From contig NW_026704059.1 of assembly GCF_958295425.1 (NCBI RefSeq), positions 62,001 to 126,000 on the forward strand: a stretch of DNA of 64,000 bases, in the 5' to 3' direction. How positions within the stretch are numbered: position 1 is the first letter of the stretch; each line of letters opens with the position of its first letter. Made by a program: the position numbers and the translations under genes. Source of the stretch: Solea solea (lineage: Eukaryota > Chordata > Actinopteri > Pleuronectiformes > Soleidae). Positions 22,593-34,724 of this stretch are shown in pieces. Below the pieces are notes generated by a model. That model was not told the DNA's origin. It ran no database searches and saw nothing but the letters and a program-made list of their open reading frames with translations.

Positions 22593-25500
22593 TTCTGTAC
22601 CATCAGTGTTTGATTTTGCAATGATTTCACTGTTTGGATGTGTTTTTCTATTTGTGTCTGTTTTTGTGCAAGTATACGGCTGTTTTCTGATTTTTTTCAA
22701 TTTTCTACTGTCCCATAACATAAACCTCACAAATAAAGTTAAAATCTTATAAGATATAGTTATATGCCTTCAGTGTTTGATTTTGCAATGATTTCACTGT
22801 TTGGATGTGTTTTTCTATTTGTGTCTGTTTATGTGCAAGTATACGGCTGTTTTCTGATTTTTTTCAATTTTCTACTGTCCCATAACATAAACCTCACAAA
22901 TAAAGTTAACATCTTATAAGATATACTTCTGTACCCTCAGTGTTTGATTTTGCAATGATTTCACTGTTTGGATTTGTTTTTCTATTTGTGTCTGTTTTTG
23001 TGCAAGTATACGGCTCTTTTCTGATTTTTTTCAATTTTCTGCTGTCCCATAACATAAACCTCACAAATAAAGTTAACATCTTATAAGATATACTTCTGTA
23101 CCCTCAGTGTTTGATTTTGCAATGATTTCACTGTTTGGATGTGTTTTTCTATTTGTGTCTGTTTTTGTGCACATTCAGCAAGTATACGGCTGTTTTCTGA
23201 TTTTTTTCAATTTTCTACTGTCCCATAACATAAACCTCACAAATAAAGTTAAAATCTTATAAGATATAGTTATATGCCTTCAGTGTTTTATTTTGCAATG
23301 ATTTCACTGTTTGGATGTGTTTTGCTATTTGTGTCTGTTTTTGTGGACATTCAGCAAGTATACGGCTGTTTTCTGATTTTTTTCAATTTTCTACTGTCCC
23401 ATAACATAAACCTCACAAATAAAGTTAAAATCTTATAAGATATAGTTATATGCCTTCAGTGTTTGATTTTGCAATGATTTCACTGTTTGGATGTGTTTTT
23501 CTATTTGTGTCTGTTTTTGTGCAAGTATACGGCTGTTTTCTGATTTTTTTCAATTTTCTACTGTCCCATAACATAAACCTCACAAATAAAGTTAAAATCT
23601 TATAAGATATAGTTATATGCCTTCAGTGTTTGATTTTGCAATGATTTCACTGTTTGGATGTGTTTTTCTATTTGTGTCTGTTTATGTGCAAGTATACGGC
23701 TGTTTTCTGATTTTTTTCAATTTTCTACTGTCCCATAACATAAACCTCACAAATAAAGTTAACATCTTATAAGATATACTTCTGTACCCTCAGTGTTTGA
23801 TTTTGCAATGATTTCACTGTTTGGATGTGTTTTTCTATTTGTGTCTGTTTATGTGCAAGTATACGGCTGTTTTCTGATTTTTTTCAATTTTCTACTGTCC
23901 CATAACATAAACCTCACAAATAAAGTTAACATCTTATAAGATATACTTCTGTACCCTCAGTGTTTGATTTTGCAATGATTTCACTGTTTGGATTTGTTTT
24001 TCTATTTGTGTCTGTTTTTGTGCAAGTATACGGCTGTTTTCTGATTTTTTTCAATTTTCTACTGTCCCATAACATAAACCTCACAAATAAAGTTAACATC
24101 TTATAAGATATACTTCTCTACCCTCAGTGTTTGATTTTGCAATGATTTCACTGTTTGGATGTGTTTTTCTATTTGTGTCTGTTTTTGTGCACATTCAGCA
24201 AGTATACGGCTGTTTTCTGATTTTTTTCAATTTTCTACTGTCCCATAACATAAACCTCACAAATAAAGTTAACATCTTATAAGATATACTTCTGTACCCT
24301 CAGTGTTTGATTTTGCAATGATTTCACTGTTTGGATTTGTTTTTCTATTTGTGTCTGTTTTTGTGCAAGTATACGGCTGTTTTCTGATTTTTTTCAATTT
24401 TCTACTGTCCCATAACATAAACCTCACAAATAAAGTTAACATCTTATAAGATATACTTCTGTACCCTCAGTGTTTGATTTTGCAATGATTTCACTGTTTG
24501 GATGTGTTTTTCTATTTGTGTCTGTTTTTGTGCACATTCAGCAAGTATACGGCTGTTTTCTGATTTTTTTCAATTTTCTACTGTCCCATAACATAAACCT
24601 CACAAATAAAGTTAACATCTTATAAGATATAGGTATATGCCTTCAGTGTTTGATTTTGCAATGATTTCAATGTTTGGATGTGTTTTTCTATTTGTGTCTG
24701 TTTTTGTGCAAGTATACGGCTGTTTTCTGATTTTTTTCAATTTTCTACTGTCCCATAACATAAACCTCACAAATAAAGTTAACATCTTATAAGATATACT
24801 TCTGTACCCTCAGTGTTTGATTTTGCAATGATTTCACTGTTTGGATGTGTTTTTCTATTTGTGTCTGTTTTTGTGCACATTCAGCAAGTATACGGCTGTT
24901 TTCTGATTTTTTTCAATTTTCTACTGTCCCATAACATAAACCTCACAAATAAAGTTAACATCTTATAAGATATACTTCTGTACCCTCAGTGTTTGATTTT
25001 GCAATGATTTCACTGTTTGGATTTGTTTTTCTATTTGTGTCTGTTTTTGTGCAAGTATACGGCTGTTTTCTGATTTTTTTCAATTTTCTACTGTCCCATA
25101 ACATAAACCTCACAAATAAAGTTAACATCTTATAAGATATACTTCTGTACCCTCAGTGTTTGATTTTGCAATGATTTCACTGTTTGGATGTGTTTTTCTA
25201 TTTGTGTCTGTTTTTGTGCACATTCAGCAAGTATACGGCTGTTTTCTGATTTTTTTCAATTTTCTACTGTCCCATAACATAAACCTCACAAATAAAGTTA
25301 AAATCTTATAAGATATAGGTATATGCCTTCAGTGTTTGATTTTGCAATGATTTCAATGTTTGGATGTGTTTTTCTATTTGTGTCTGTTTTTGTGCAAGTA
25401 TACGGCTGTTTTCTGATTTTTTTCAATTTTCTACTGTCCCATAACATAAACCTCACAAATAAAGTTAACATCTTATAAGATATACTTCTGTACCCTCAGT

Positions 25501-26162
25501 GTTTGATTTTGCAATGATTTCACTGTTTGGATTTGTTTTTCTATTTGTGTCTGTTTTTGTGCAAGTATACGGCTGTTTTCTGATTTTTTTCAATTTTCTA
25601 CTGTCCCATAACATAAACCTCACAAATAAAGTTAACATCTTATAAGATATACTTCTCTACCCTCAGTGTTTGATTTTGCAATGATTTCACTGTTTGGATG
25701 TGTTTTTCTATTTGTGTCTGTTTTTGTGCACATTCAGCAAGTATACGGCTGTTTTCTGATTTTTTTCAATTTTCTACTGTCCCATAACATAAACCTCACA
25801 AATAAAGTTAAAATCTTATAAGATATAGGTATATGCCTTCAGTGTTTGATTTTGCAATGATTTCAATGTTTGGATGTGTTTTTCTATTTGTGTCTGTTTT
25901 TGTGCAAGTATACGGCTGTTTTCTGATTTTTTTCAATTTTCTACTGTCCCATAACATAAACCTCACAAATGAAGTTAAAATCTTATAAGATATAGGTATA
26001 TGCCTTCAGTGTTTGATTTTGCAATGATTTCAATGTTTGGATGTGTTTTTCTATTTGTGTCTGTTTTTGTGCAAGTATACGGCTGTTTTCTGATTTTTTT
26101 CAATTTTCTACTGTCCCATAACATAAACCTCACAAATAAAGTTAACATCTTATAAGATATAC
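22593..26162 (+). repeat. Expanded HOR, copy 3 (21 monomers, 3570 bp)
   Basis: It begins like copies 1 and 2 for nine monomers (GTGTTTTATT at 23283, 2031 bp after the last). Near 24100 it switches to twelve monomers rich in the series GGATTTG (S), L, GGTATATGCCTT-CAATG (S) before the next GTACCATCAG. Length 3570 = 21 x 167 + 7 x 9. The extra part looks like unequal exchange within the end of the 2031-bp unit. Confidence 0.85.
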
Positions 26163-29100
26163 TTCTGTACCATCAGTGTTTGATTTTGCAATGATTTCAC
26201 TGTTTGGATGTGTTTTTCTATTTGTGTCTGTTTTTGTGCAAGTATACGGCTGTTTTCTGATTTTTTTCAATTTTCTACTGTCCCATAACATAAACCTCAC
26301 AAATAAAGTTAAAATCTTATAAGATATAGTTATATGCCTTCAGTGTTTGATTTTGCAATGATTTCACTGTTTGGATGTGTTTTTCTATTTGTGTCTGTTT
26401 ATGTGCAAGTATACGGCTGTTTTCTGATTTTTTTCAATTTTCTACTGTCCCATAACATAAACCTCACAAATAAAGTTAACATCTTATAAGATATACTTCT
26501 GTACCCTCAGTGTTTGATTTTGCAATGATTTCACTGTTTGGATTTGTTTTTCTATTTGTGTCTGTTTTTGTGCAAGTATACGGCTCTTTTCTGATTTTTT
26601 TCAATTTTCTGCTGTCCCATAACATAAACCTCACAAATAAAGTTAACATCTTATAAGATATACTTCTGTACCCTCAGTGTTTGATTTTGCAATGATTTCA
26701 CTGTTTGGATGTGTTTTTCTATTTGTGTCTGTTTTTGTGCACATTCAGCAAGTATACGGCTGTTTTCTGATTTTTTTCAATTTTCTACTGTCCCATAACA
26801 TAAACCTCACAAATAAAGTTAAAATCTTATAAGATATAGTTATATGCCTTCAGTGTTTTATTTTGCAATGATTTCACTGTTTGGATGTGTTTTGCTATTT
26901 GTGTCTGTTTTTGTGGACATTCAGCAAGTATACGGCTGTTTTCTGATTTTTTTCAATTTTCTACTGTCCCATAACATAAACCTCACAAATAAAGTTAAAA
27001 TCTTATAAGATATAGTTATATGCCTTCAGTGTTTGATTTTGCAATGATTTCACTGTTTGGATGTGTTTTTCTATTTGTGTCTGTTTTTGTGCAAGTATAC
27101 GGCTGTTTTCTGATTTTTTTCAATTTTCTACTGTCCCATAACATAAACCTCACAAATAAAGTTAAAATCTTATAAGATATAGTTATATGCCTTCAGTGTT
27201 TGATTTTGCAATGATTTCACTGTTTGGATGTGTTTTTCTATTTGTGTCTGTTTATGTGCAAGTATACGGCTGTTTTCTGATTTTTTTCAATTTTCTACTG
27301 TCCCATAACATAAACCTCACAAATAAAGTTAACATCTTATAAGATATACTTCTCTACCCTCAGTGTTTGATTTTGCAATGATTTCACTGTTTGGATGTGT
27401 TTTTCTATTTGTGTCTGTTTTTGTGCACATTCAGCAAGTATACGGCTGTTTTCTGATTTTTTTCAATTTTCTACTGTCCCATAACATAAACCTCACAAAT
27501 AAAGTTAACATCTTATAAGATATACTTCTGTACCCTCAGTGTTTGATTTTGCAATGATTTCACTGTTTGGATTTGTTTTTCTATTTGTGTCTGTTTTTGT
27601 GCAAGTATACGGCTGTTTTCTGATTTTTTTCAATTTTCTACTGTCCCATAACATAAACCTCACAAATAAAGTTAACATCTTATAAGATATACTTCTGTAC
27701 CCTCAGTGTTTGATTTTGCAATGATTTCACTGTTTGGATGTGTTTTTCTATTTGTGTCTGTTTTTGTGCACATTCAGCAAGTATACGGCTGTTTTCTGAT
27801 TTTTTTCAATTTTCTACTGTCCCATAACATAAACCTCACAAATAAAGTTAACATCTTATAAGATATAGGTATATGCCTTCAGTGTTTGATTTTGCAATGA
27901 TTTCAATGTTTGGATGTGTTTTTCTATTTGTGTCTGTTTTTGTGCAAGTATACGGCTGTTTTCTGATTTTTTTCAATTTTCTACTGTCCCATAACATAAA
28001 CCTCACAAATAAAGTTAACATCTTATAAGATATACTTCTGTACCCTCAGTGTTTGATTTTGCAATGATTTCACTGTTTGGATGTGTTTTTCTATTTGTGT
28101 CTGTTTTTGTGCACATTCAGCAAGTATACGGCTGTTTTCTGATTTTTTTCAATTTTCTACTGTCCCATAACATAAACCTCACAAATAAAGTTAACATCTT
28201 ATAAGATATACTTCTGTACCCTCAGTGTTTGATTTTGCAATGATTTCACTGTTTGGATTTGTTTTTCTATTTGTGTCTGTTTTTGTGCAAGTATACGGCT
28301 GTTTTCTGATTTTTTTCAATTTTCTACTGTCCCATAACATAAACCTCACAAATAAAGTTAACATCTTATAAGATATACTTCTGTACCCTCAGTGTTTGAT
28401 TTTGCAATGATTTCACTGTTTGGATGTGTTTTTCTATTTGTGTCTGTTTTTGTGCACATTCAGCAAGTATACGGCTGTTTTCTGATTTTTTTCAATTTTC
28501 TACTGTCCCATAACATAAACCTCACAAATAAAGTTAAAATCTTATAAGATATAGGTATATGCCTTCAGTGTTTGATTTTGCAATGATTTCAATGTTTGGA
28601 TGTGTTTTTCTATTTGTGTCTGTTTTTGTGCAAGTATACGGCTGTTTTCTGATTTTTTTCAATTTTCTACTGTCCCATAACATAAACCTCACAAATAAAG
28701 TTAACATCTTATAAGATATACTTCTGTACCCTCAGTGTTTGATTTTGCAATGATTTCACTGTTTGGATTTGTTTTTCTATTTGTGTCTGTTTTTGTGCAA
28801 GTATACGGCTGTTTTCTGATTTTTTTCAATTTTCTACTGTCCCATAACATAAACCTCACAAATAAAGTTAACATCTTATAAGATATACTTCTGTACCCTC
28901 AGTGTTTGATTTTGCAATGATTTCACTGTTTGGATGTGTTTTTCTATTTGTGTCTGTTTTTGTGCACATTCAGCAAGTATACGGCTGTTTTCTGATTTTT
29001 TTCAATTTTCTACTGTCCCATAACATAAACCTCACAAATAAAGTTAAAATCTTATAAGATATAGGTATATGCCTTCAGTGTTTGATTTTGCAATGATTTC

Positions 29101-29398
29101 AATGTTTGGATGTGTTTTTCTATTTGTGTCTGTTTTTGTGCAAGTATACGGCTGTTTTCTGATTTTTTTCAATTTTCTACTGTCCCATAACATAAACCTC
29201 ACAAATGAAGTTAAAATCTTATAAGATATAGGTATATGCCTTCAGTGTTTGATTTTGCAATGATTTCAATGTTTGGATGTGTTTTTCTATTTGTGTCTGT
29301 TTTTGTGCAAGTATACGGCTGTTTTCTGATTTTTTTCAATTTTCTACTGTCCCATAACATAAACCTCACAAATAAAGTTAACATCTTATAAGATATAC
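26163..29398 (+). repeat. Expanded HOR, copy 4 (19 monomers, 3236 bp)
   Basis: The start is the same as in copy 3 (GCTCTTTTCTG at 26583, GTGTTTTATT at 26853). Two GTTTATG/GGATTTG monomers near 23770-24100 of copy 3 are missing here, giving 19 x 167 + 7 x 9 = 3236. The second half again carries the S-L-S series and ends with the private AAATGAAG monomer, as copy 3 does. Confidence 0.85.
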
Positions 29399-30774
29399 TT
29401 CTGTACCATCAGTGTTTGATTTTGCAATGATTTCACTGTTTGGATGTGTTTTTCTATTTGTGTCTGTTTTTGTGCAAGTATACGGCTGTTTTCTGATTTT
29501 TTTCAATTTTCTACTGTCCCATAACATAAACCTCACAAATAAAGTTAAAATCTTATAAGATATAGTTATATGCCTTCAGTGTTTGATTTTGCAATGATTT
29601 CACTGTTTGGATGTGTTTTTCTATTTGTGTCTGTTTATGTGCAAGTATACGGCTGTTTTCTGATTTTTTTCAATTTTCTACTGTCCCATAACATAAACCT
29701 CACAAATAAAGTTAACATCTTATAAGATATACTTCTGTACCCTCAGTGTTTGATTTTGCAATGATTTCACTGTTTGGATTTGTTTTTCTATTTGTGTCTG
29801 TTTTTGTGCAAGTATACGGCTCTTTTCTGATTTTTTTCAATTTTCTGCTGTCCCATAACATAAACCTCACAAATAAAGTTAACATCTTATAAGATATACT
29901 TCTGTACCCTCAGTGTTTGATTTTGCAATGATTTCACTGTTTGGATGTGTTTTTCTATTTGTGTCTGTTTTTGTGCACATTCAGCAAGTATACGGCTGTT
30001 TTCTGATTTTTTTCAATTTTCTACTGTCCCATAACATAAACCTCACAAATAAAGTTAAAATCTTATAAGATATAGTTATATGCCTTCAGTGTTTTATTTT
30101 GCAATGATTTCACTGTTTGGATGTGTTTTGCTATTTGTGTCTGTTTTTGTGGACATTCAGCAAGTATACGGCTGTTTTCTGATTTTTTTCAATTTTCTAC
30201 TGTCCCATAACATAAACCTCACAAATAAAGTTAAAATCTTATAAGATATAGTTATATGCCTTCAGTGTTTGATTTTGCAATGATTTCACTGTTTGGATGT
30301 GTTTTTCTATTTGTGTCTGTTTATGTGCAAGTATACGGCTGTTTTCTGATTTTTTTCAATTTTCTACTGTCCCATAACATAAACCTCACAAATAAAGTTA
30401 ACATCTTATAAGATATACTTCTGTACCCTCAGTGTTTGATTTTGCAATGATTTCACTGTTTGGATTTGTTTTTCTATTTGTGTCTGTTTTTGTGCAAGTA
30501 TACGGCTGTTTTCTGATTTTTTTCAATTTTCTACTGTCCCATAACATAAACCTCACAAATAAAGTTAACATCTTATAAGATATACTTCTGTACCCTCAGT
30601 GTTTGATTTTGCAATGATTTCACTGTTTGGATGTGTTTTTCTATTTGTGTCTGTTTTTGTGCACATTCAGCAAGTATACGGCTGTTTTCTGATTTTTTTC
30701 AATTTTCTACTGTCCCATAACATAAACCTCACAAATAAAGTTAACATCTTATAAGATATACTTCTGTACCCTCA
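29399..30774 (+). repeat. Truncated copy 5 of the 2031-bp HOR family
   Basis: Starts with GTACCATCAG, then GCTCTTTTCTG at 29819 and GTGTTTTATT at 30089, both 3236 bp after copy 4. Colinearity is lost within about five to nine monomers, and the array passes into the 1029-bp HOR. Confidence 0.8.
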
Positions 30775-33170
30775 GTGTTTGATTTTGCAATGATTTCACT
30801 GTTTGGATGTGTTTTTCTATTTGTGTCTGTTTTTTTGCACATTCAGCAAGTATACGGCTGTTTTCTGATTTTTTTCAATTTTCTACTGTCCCATAACATA
30901 AACCTCACAAATAAAGTTAAAATCTTATAAGATATAGTTATTTACCCTCAGTGTTTGATTTTGCAATGATTTCACTGTTTGGATGTGTTTTTCTGTTTGT
31001 GTCTGTTTTTGTGCACATTCAGCAAGTATACGGCTGTTTTCTAATTTTTATCCATTCTCTACTGTCCCATAACATAAACCTCACAAATAAAGTTAAAATC
31101 TTATAAGATATAGTTATATGCCTTCAGTGTTTGATTTTGCAATGATTTTACTGTTTGGATGTGTTTTTCTATTTGTGTCTGTTTATGTGCAAGTATACGG
31201 CTGTTTTCTGATTTTTTTCAATTTTCTACTGTCCCATAACATAAACCTCACAAATAAAGTTAACATCTCATAAGATATACTTCTGTACCCTCAGTGTTTG
31301 ATTTTGCAATGATTTCACTGTTTGGATTTGTTTTTCTATTTGTGTCTGTTTTTGTGCAAGTATACGGCTGTTTTCTGATTTTTTTCAATTTTCTACTGTC
31401 CCATAACATAAACCTCACAAATAAAGTTAACATCTTATAAGATATACTTCTGTACCCTCAGTGTTTGATTTTGCAATGATTTCACTGTTTGGATGTGTTT
31501 TTCTATTTGTGTCTGTTTTTGTGCAAGTATACGGCTGTTTTCTGATTTTTTTCAATTTTCTACTGTCCCATAACATAAACCTCACAAATAAAGTTAACAT
31601 CTTATAAGATATACTTCTGTACCATCAGTGTTTGATTTTGCAATGATTTCACTGTTTGGATGTGTTTTTCTATTTGTGTCTGTTTTTGTGCACATTCAGC
31701 AAGTATACGGCTGTTTTCTGATTTTTTTCAATTTTCTACTGTCCCATAACATAAACCTCACAAATAAAGTTAACATCTTATAAGATATACTTCTGTACCC
31801 TCAGTGTTTGATTTTGCAATGATTTCACTGTTTGGATGTGTTTTTCTATTTGTGTCTGTTTTTTTGCACATTCAGCAAGTATACGGCTGTTTTCTGATTT
31901 TTTTCAATTTTCTACTGTCCCATAACATAAACCTCACAAATAAAGTTAAAATCTTATAAGATATAGTTATTTACCCTCAGTGTTTGATTTTGCAATGATT
32001 TCACTGTTTGGATGTGTTTTTCTGTTTGTGTCTGTTTTTGTGCACATTCAGCAAGTATACGGCTGTTTTCTGATTTTTTTCAATTCTCTACTGTCCCATA
32101 ACATAAACCTCACAAATAAAGTTAAAATCTTATAAGATATAGTTATATGCCTTCAGTGTTTGATTTTGCAATGATTTTACTGTTTGGATGTGTTTTTCTA
32201 TTTGTGTCTGTTTATGTGCAAGTATACGGCTGTTTTCTGATTTTTTTCAATTTTCTACTGTCCCATAACATAAACCTCACAAATAAAGTTAACATCTCAT
32301 AAGATATACTTCTGTACCCTCAGTGTTTGATTTTGCAATGATTTCACTGTTTGGATTTGTTTTTCTATTTGTGTCTGTTTTTGTGCAAGTATACGGCTGT
32401 TTTCTGATTTTTTTCAATTTTCTACTGTCCCATAACATAAACCTCACAAATAAAGTTAACATCTTATAAGATATACTTCTGTACCCTCAGTGTTTGATTT
32501 TGCAATGATTTCACTGTTTGGATGTGTTTTTCTATTTGTGTCTGTTTTTGTGCAAGTATACGGCTGTTTTCTGATTTTTTTCAATTTTCTACTGTCCCAT
32601 AACATAAACCTCACAAATAAAGTTAACATCTTATAAGATATACTTCTGTACCATCAGTGTTTGATTTTGCAATGATTTCACTGTTTGGATGTGTTTTTCT
32701 ATTTGTGTCTGTTTTTGTGCACATTCAGCAAGTATACGGCTGTTTTCTGATTTTTTTCAATTTTCTACTGTCCCATAACATAAACCTCACAAATAAAGTT
32801 AACATCTTATAAGATATACTTCTGTACCCTCAGTGTTTGATTTTGCAATGATTTCACTGTTTGGATGTGTTTTTCTATTTGTGTCTGTTTTTTTGCACAT
32901 TCAGCAAGTATACGGCTGTTTTCTGATTTTTTTCAATTTTCTACTGTCCCATAACATAAACCTCACAAATAAAGTTAAAATCTTATAAGATATAGTTATT
33001 TACCCTCAGTGTTTGATTTTGCAATGATTTCACTGTTTGGATGTGTTTTTCTGTTTGTGTCTGTTTTTGTGCACATTCAGCAAGTATACGGCTGTTTTCT
33101 GATTTTTTTCAATTTTCTACTGTCCCATAACATAAACCTCACAAATAAAGTTAAAATCTTATAAGATATA
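30775..33170 (+). repeat. 1029-bp HOR, first series (6-monomer units)
   Basis: The unit has six monomers, three long and three short: 6 x 167 + 3 x 9 = 1029. Its markers are a long monomer with TTTTTTTGCACATTC, a long one with TTCTGTTTGTG and usually CAATTCTCTACTG, a short one with GATTTTACTG and GTTTATG, ending in CATCTCATAAG, a short GGATTTG monomer, a plain short, and a long GTACCATCAG monomer. The TTCTGTTTGT anchors are at 30991, 32020 and 33049. The first unit has a private CTAATTTTTATCC stretch near 31041. The third breaks off after its TTCTGTTTGTG monomer. Confidence 0.9.
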
Positions 33171-34724
33171 GTTATATGCCTTCAGTGTTTGATTTTGCAA
33201 TGATTTCACTGTTTGGATGTGTTTTGCTATTTGTGTCTGTTTTTGTGCACATTCAGCAAGTATACGGCTGTTTTCTGATTTTTTTCAATTTTCTACTGTC
33301 CCATAACATAAACCTCACAAATAAAGTTAAAATCTTATAAGATATAGGTATATGCCTTCAGTGTTTGATTTTGCCATGATTTCAATGTTTGGATGTGTTT
33401 TTCTATTTGTGTCTGTTTTTGTGCAAGTATACGGCTGTTTTCTGATTTTTTTCAATTTTCTACTGTCCCATAACATAAACCTCACAAATAAAGTTAACAT
33501 CTTATAAGATATACTTCTGTACCATCAGTGTTTGATTTTGCAATGATTTCACTGTTTGGATGTGTTTTTCTATTTGTGTCTGTTTTTGTGCAAGTATACG
33601 GCTGTTTTCTGATTTTTTTCAATTTTCTACTGTCCCATAACATAAACCTCACAAATAAAGTTAAAATCTTATAAGATATAGTTATTTACCCTCAGTGTTT
33701 GATTTTGCAATGATTTCACTGTTTGGATGTGTTTTTCTATTTGTGTCTGTTTTTGTGCACATTCAGCAAGTATACGGCTGTTTTCTGATTTTTTTCAATT
33801 TTCTACTGTCCCATAACATAAACCTCACAAATAAAGTTAAAATCTTATAAGATATAGGTATATGCCTTCAGTGTTTGATTTTGCAATAATTTCAATGTTT
33901 GGATGTGTTTTTCTATTTGTGTCTGTTTATGTGCAAGTATACGGCTGTTTTCTGATTTTTTTCAATTTTCTACTGTCCCATAACATAAACCTCACAAATA
34001 AAGTTAACATCTTATAAGATATACTTCTGTACCCTCAGTGTTTGATTTTGCAATGATTTCACTGTTTGGATGTGTTTTTCTATTTGTGTCTGTTTTTGTG
34101 CACATTCAGAAAGTATACGGCTGTTTTCTGATTTTTTTCAATTTTCTACTGTCCCATAACATAAACCTCACAAATAAAGTTAAAATCTTATAAGATATAG
34201 GTATATGCCTTCAGTGTTTGATTTTGCAATGATTTCAATGTTTGGATGTGTTTTTCTATTTGTGTCTGTTTTTGTGCAAGTATACGGCTGTTTTCTGATT
34301 TTTTTCAATTTTCTACTGTCCCATAACATAAACCTCACAAATAAAGTTAACATCTTATAAGATATACTTCTGTACCCTCAGTGTTTGATTTTGCAATGAT
34401 TTCACTGTTTGGATTTGTTTTTCTATTTGTGTCTGTTTTTGTGCAAGTATACGGCTGTTTTCTGATTTTTTTCAATTTTCTACTGTCCCATAACATAAAC
34501 CTCACAAATAAAGTTAACATCTTATAAGATATACTTCTCTACCCTCAGTGTTTGATTTTGCAATGATTTCACTGTTTGGATGTGTTTTTCTATTTGTGTC
34601 TGTTTTTGTGCACATTCAGCAAGTATACGGCTGTTTTCTGATTTTTTTCAATTTTCTACTGTCCCATAACATAAACCTCACAAATAAAGTTAACATCTTA
34701 TAAGATATACTTCTGTACCCTCAG
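33171..34724 (+). repeat. Non-HOR satellite between two 1029-bp HOR series
   Basis: About nine monomers of other subtypes (GTTTTGCTATT long, GGTATATGCCTT-CAATG short, one GCAATAATTTC, one ATTCAGAAAG) separate the two series. The anchor-to-anchor distance across it is 1891 bp = 11 x 167 + 6 x 9. It resembles the S-L-S series of the preceding block, so it looks transferred from there or from a shared ancestor. Confidence 0.75.
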
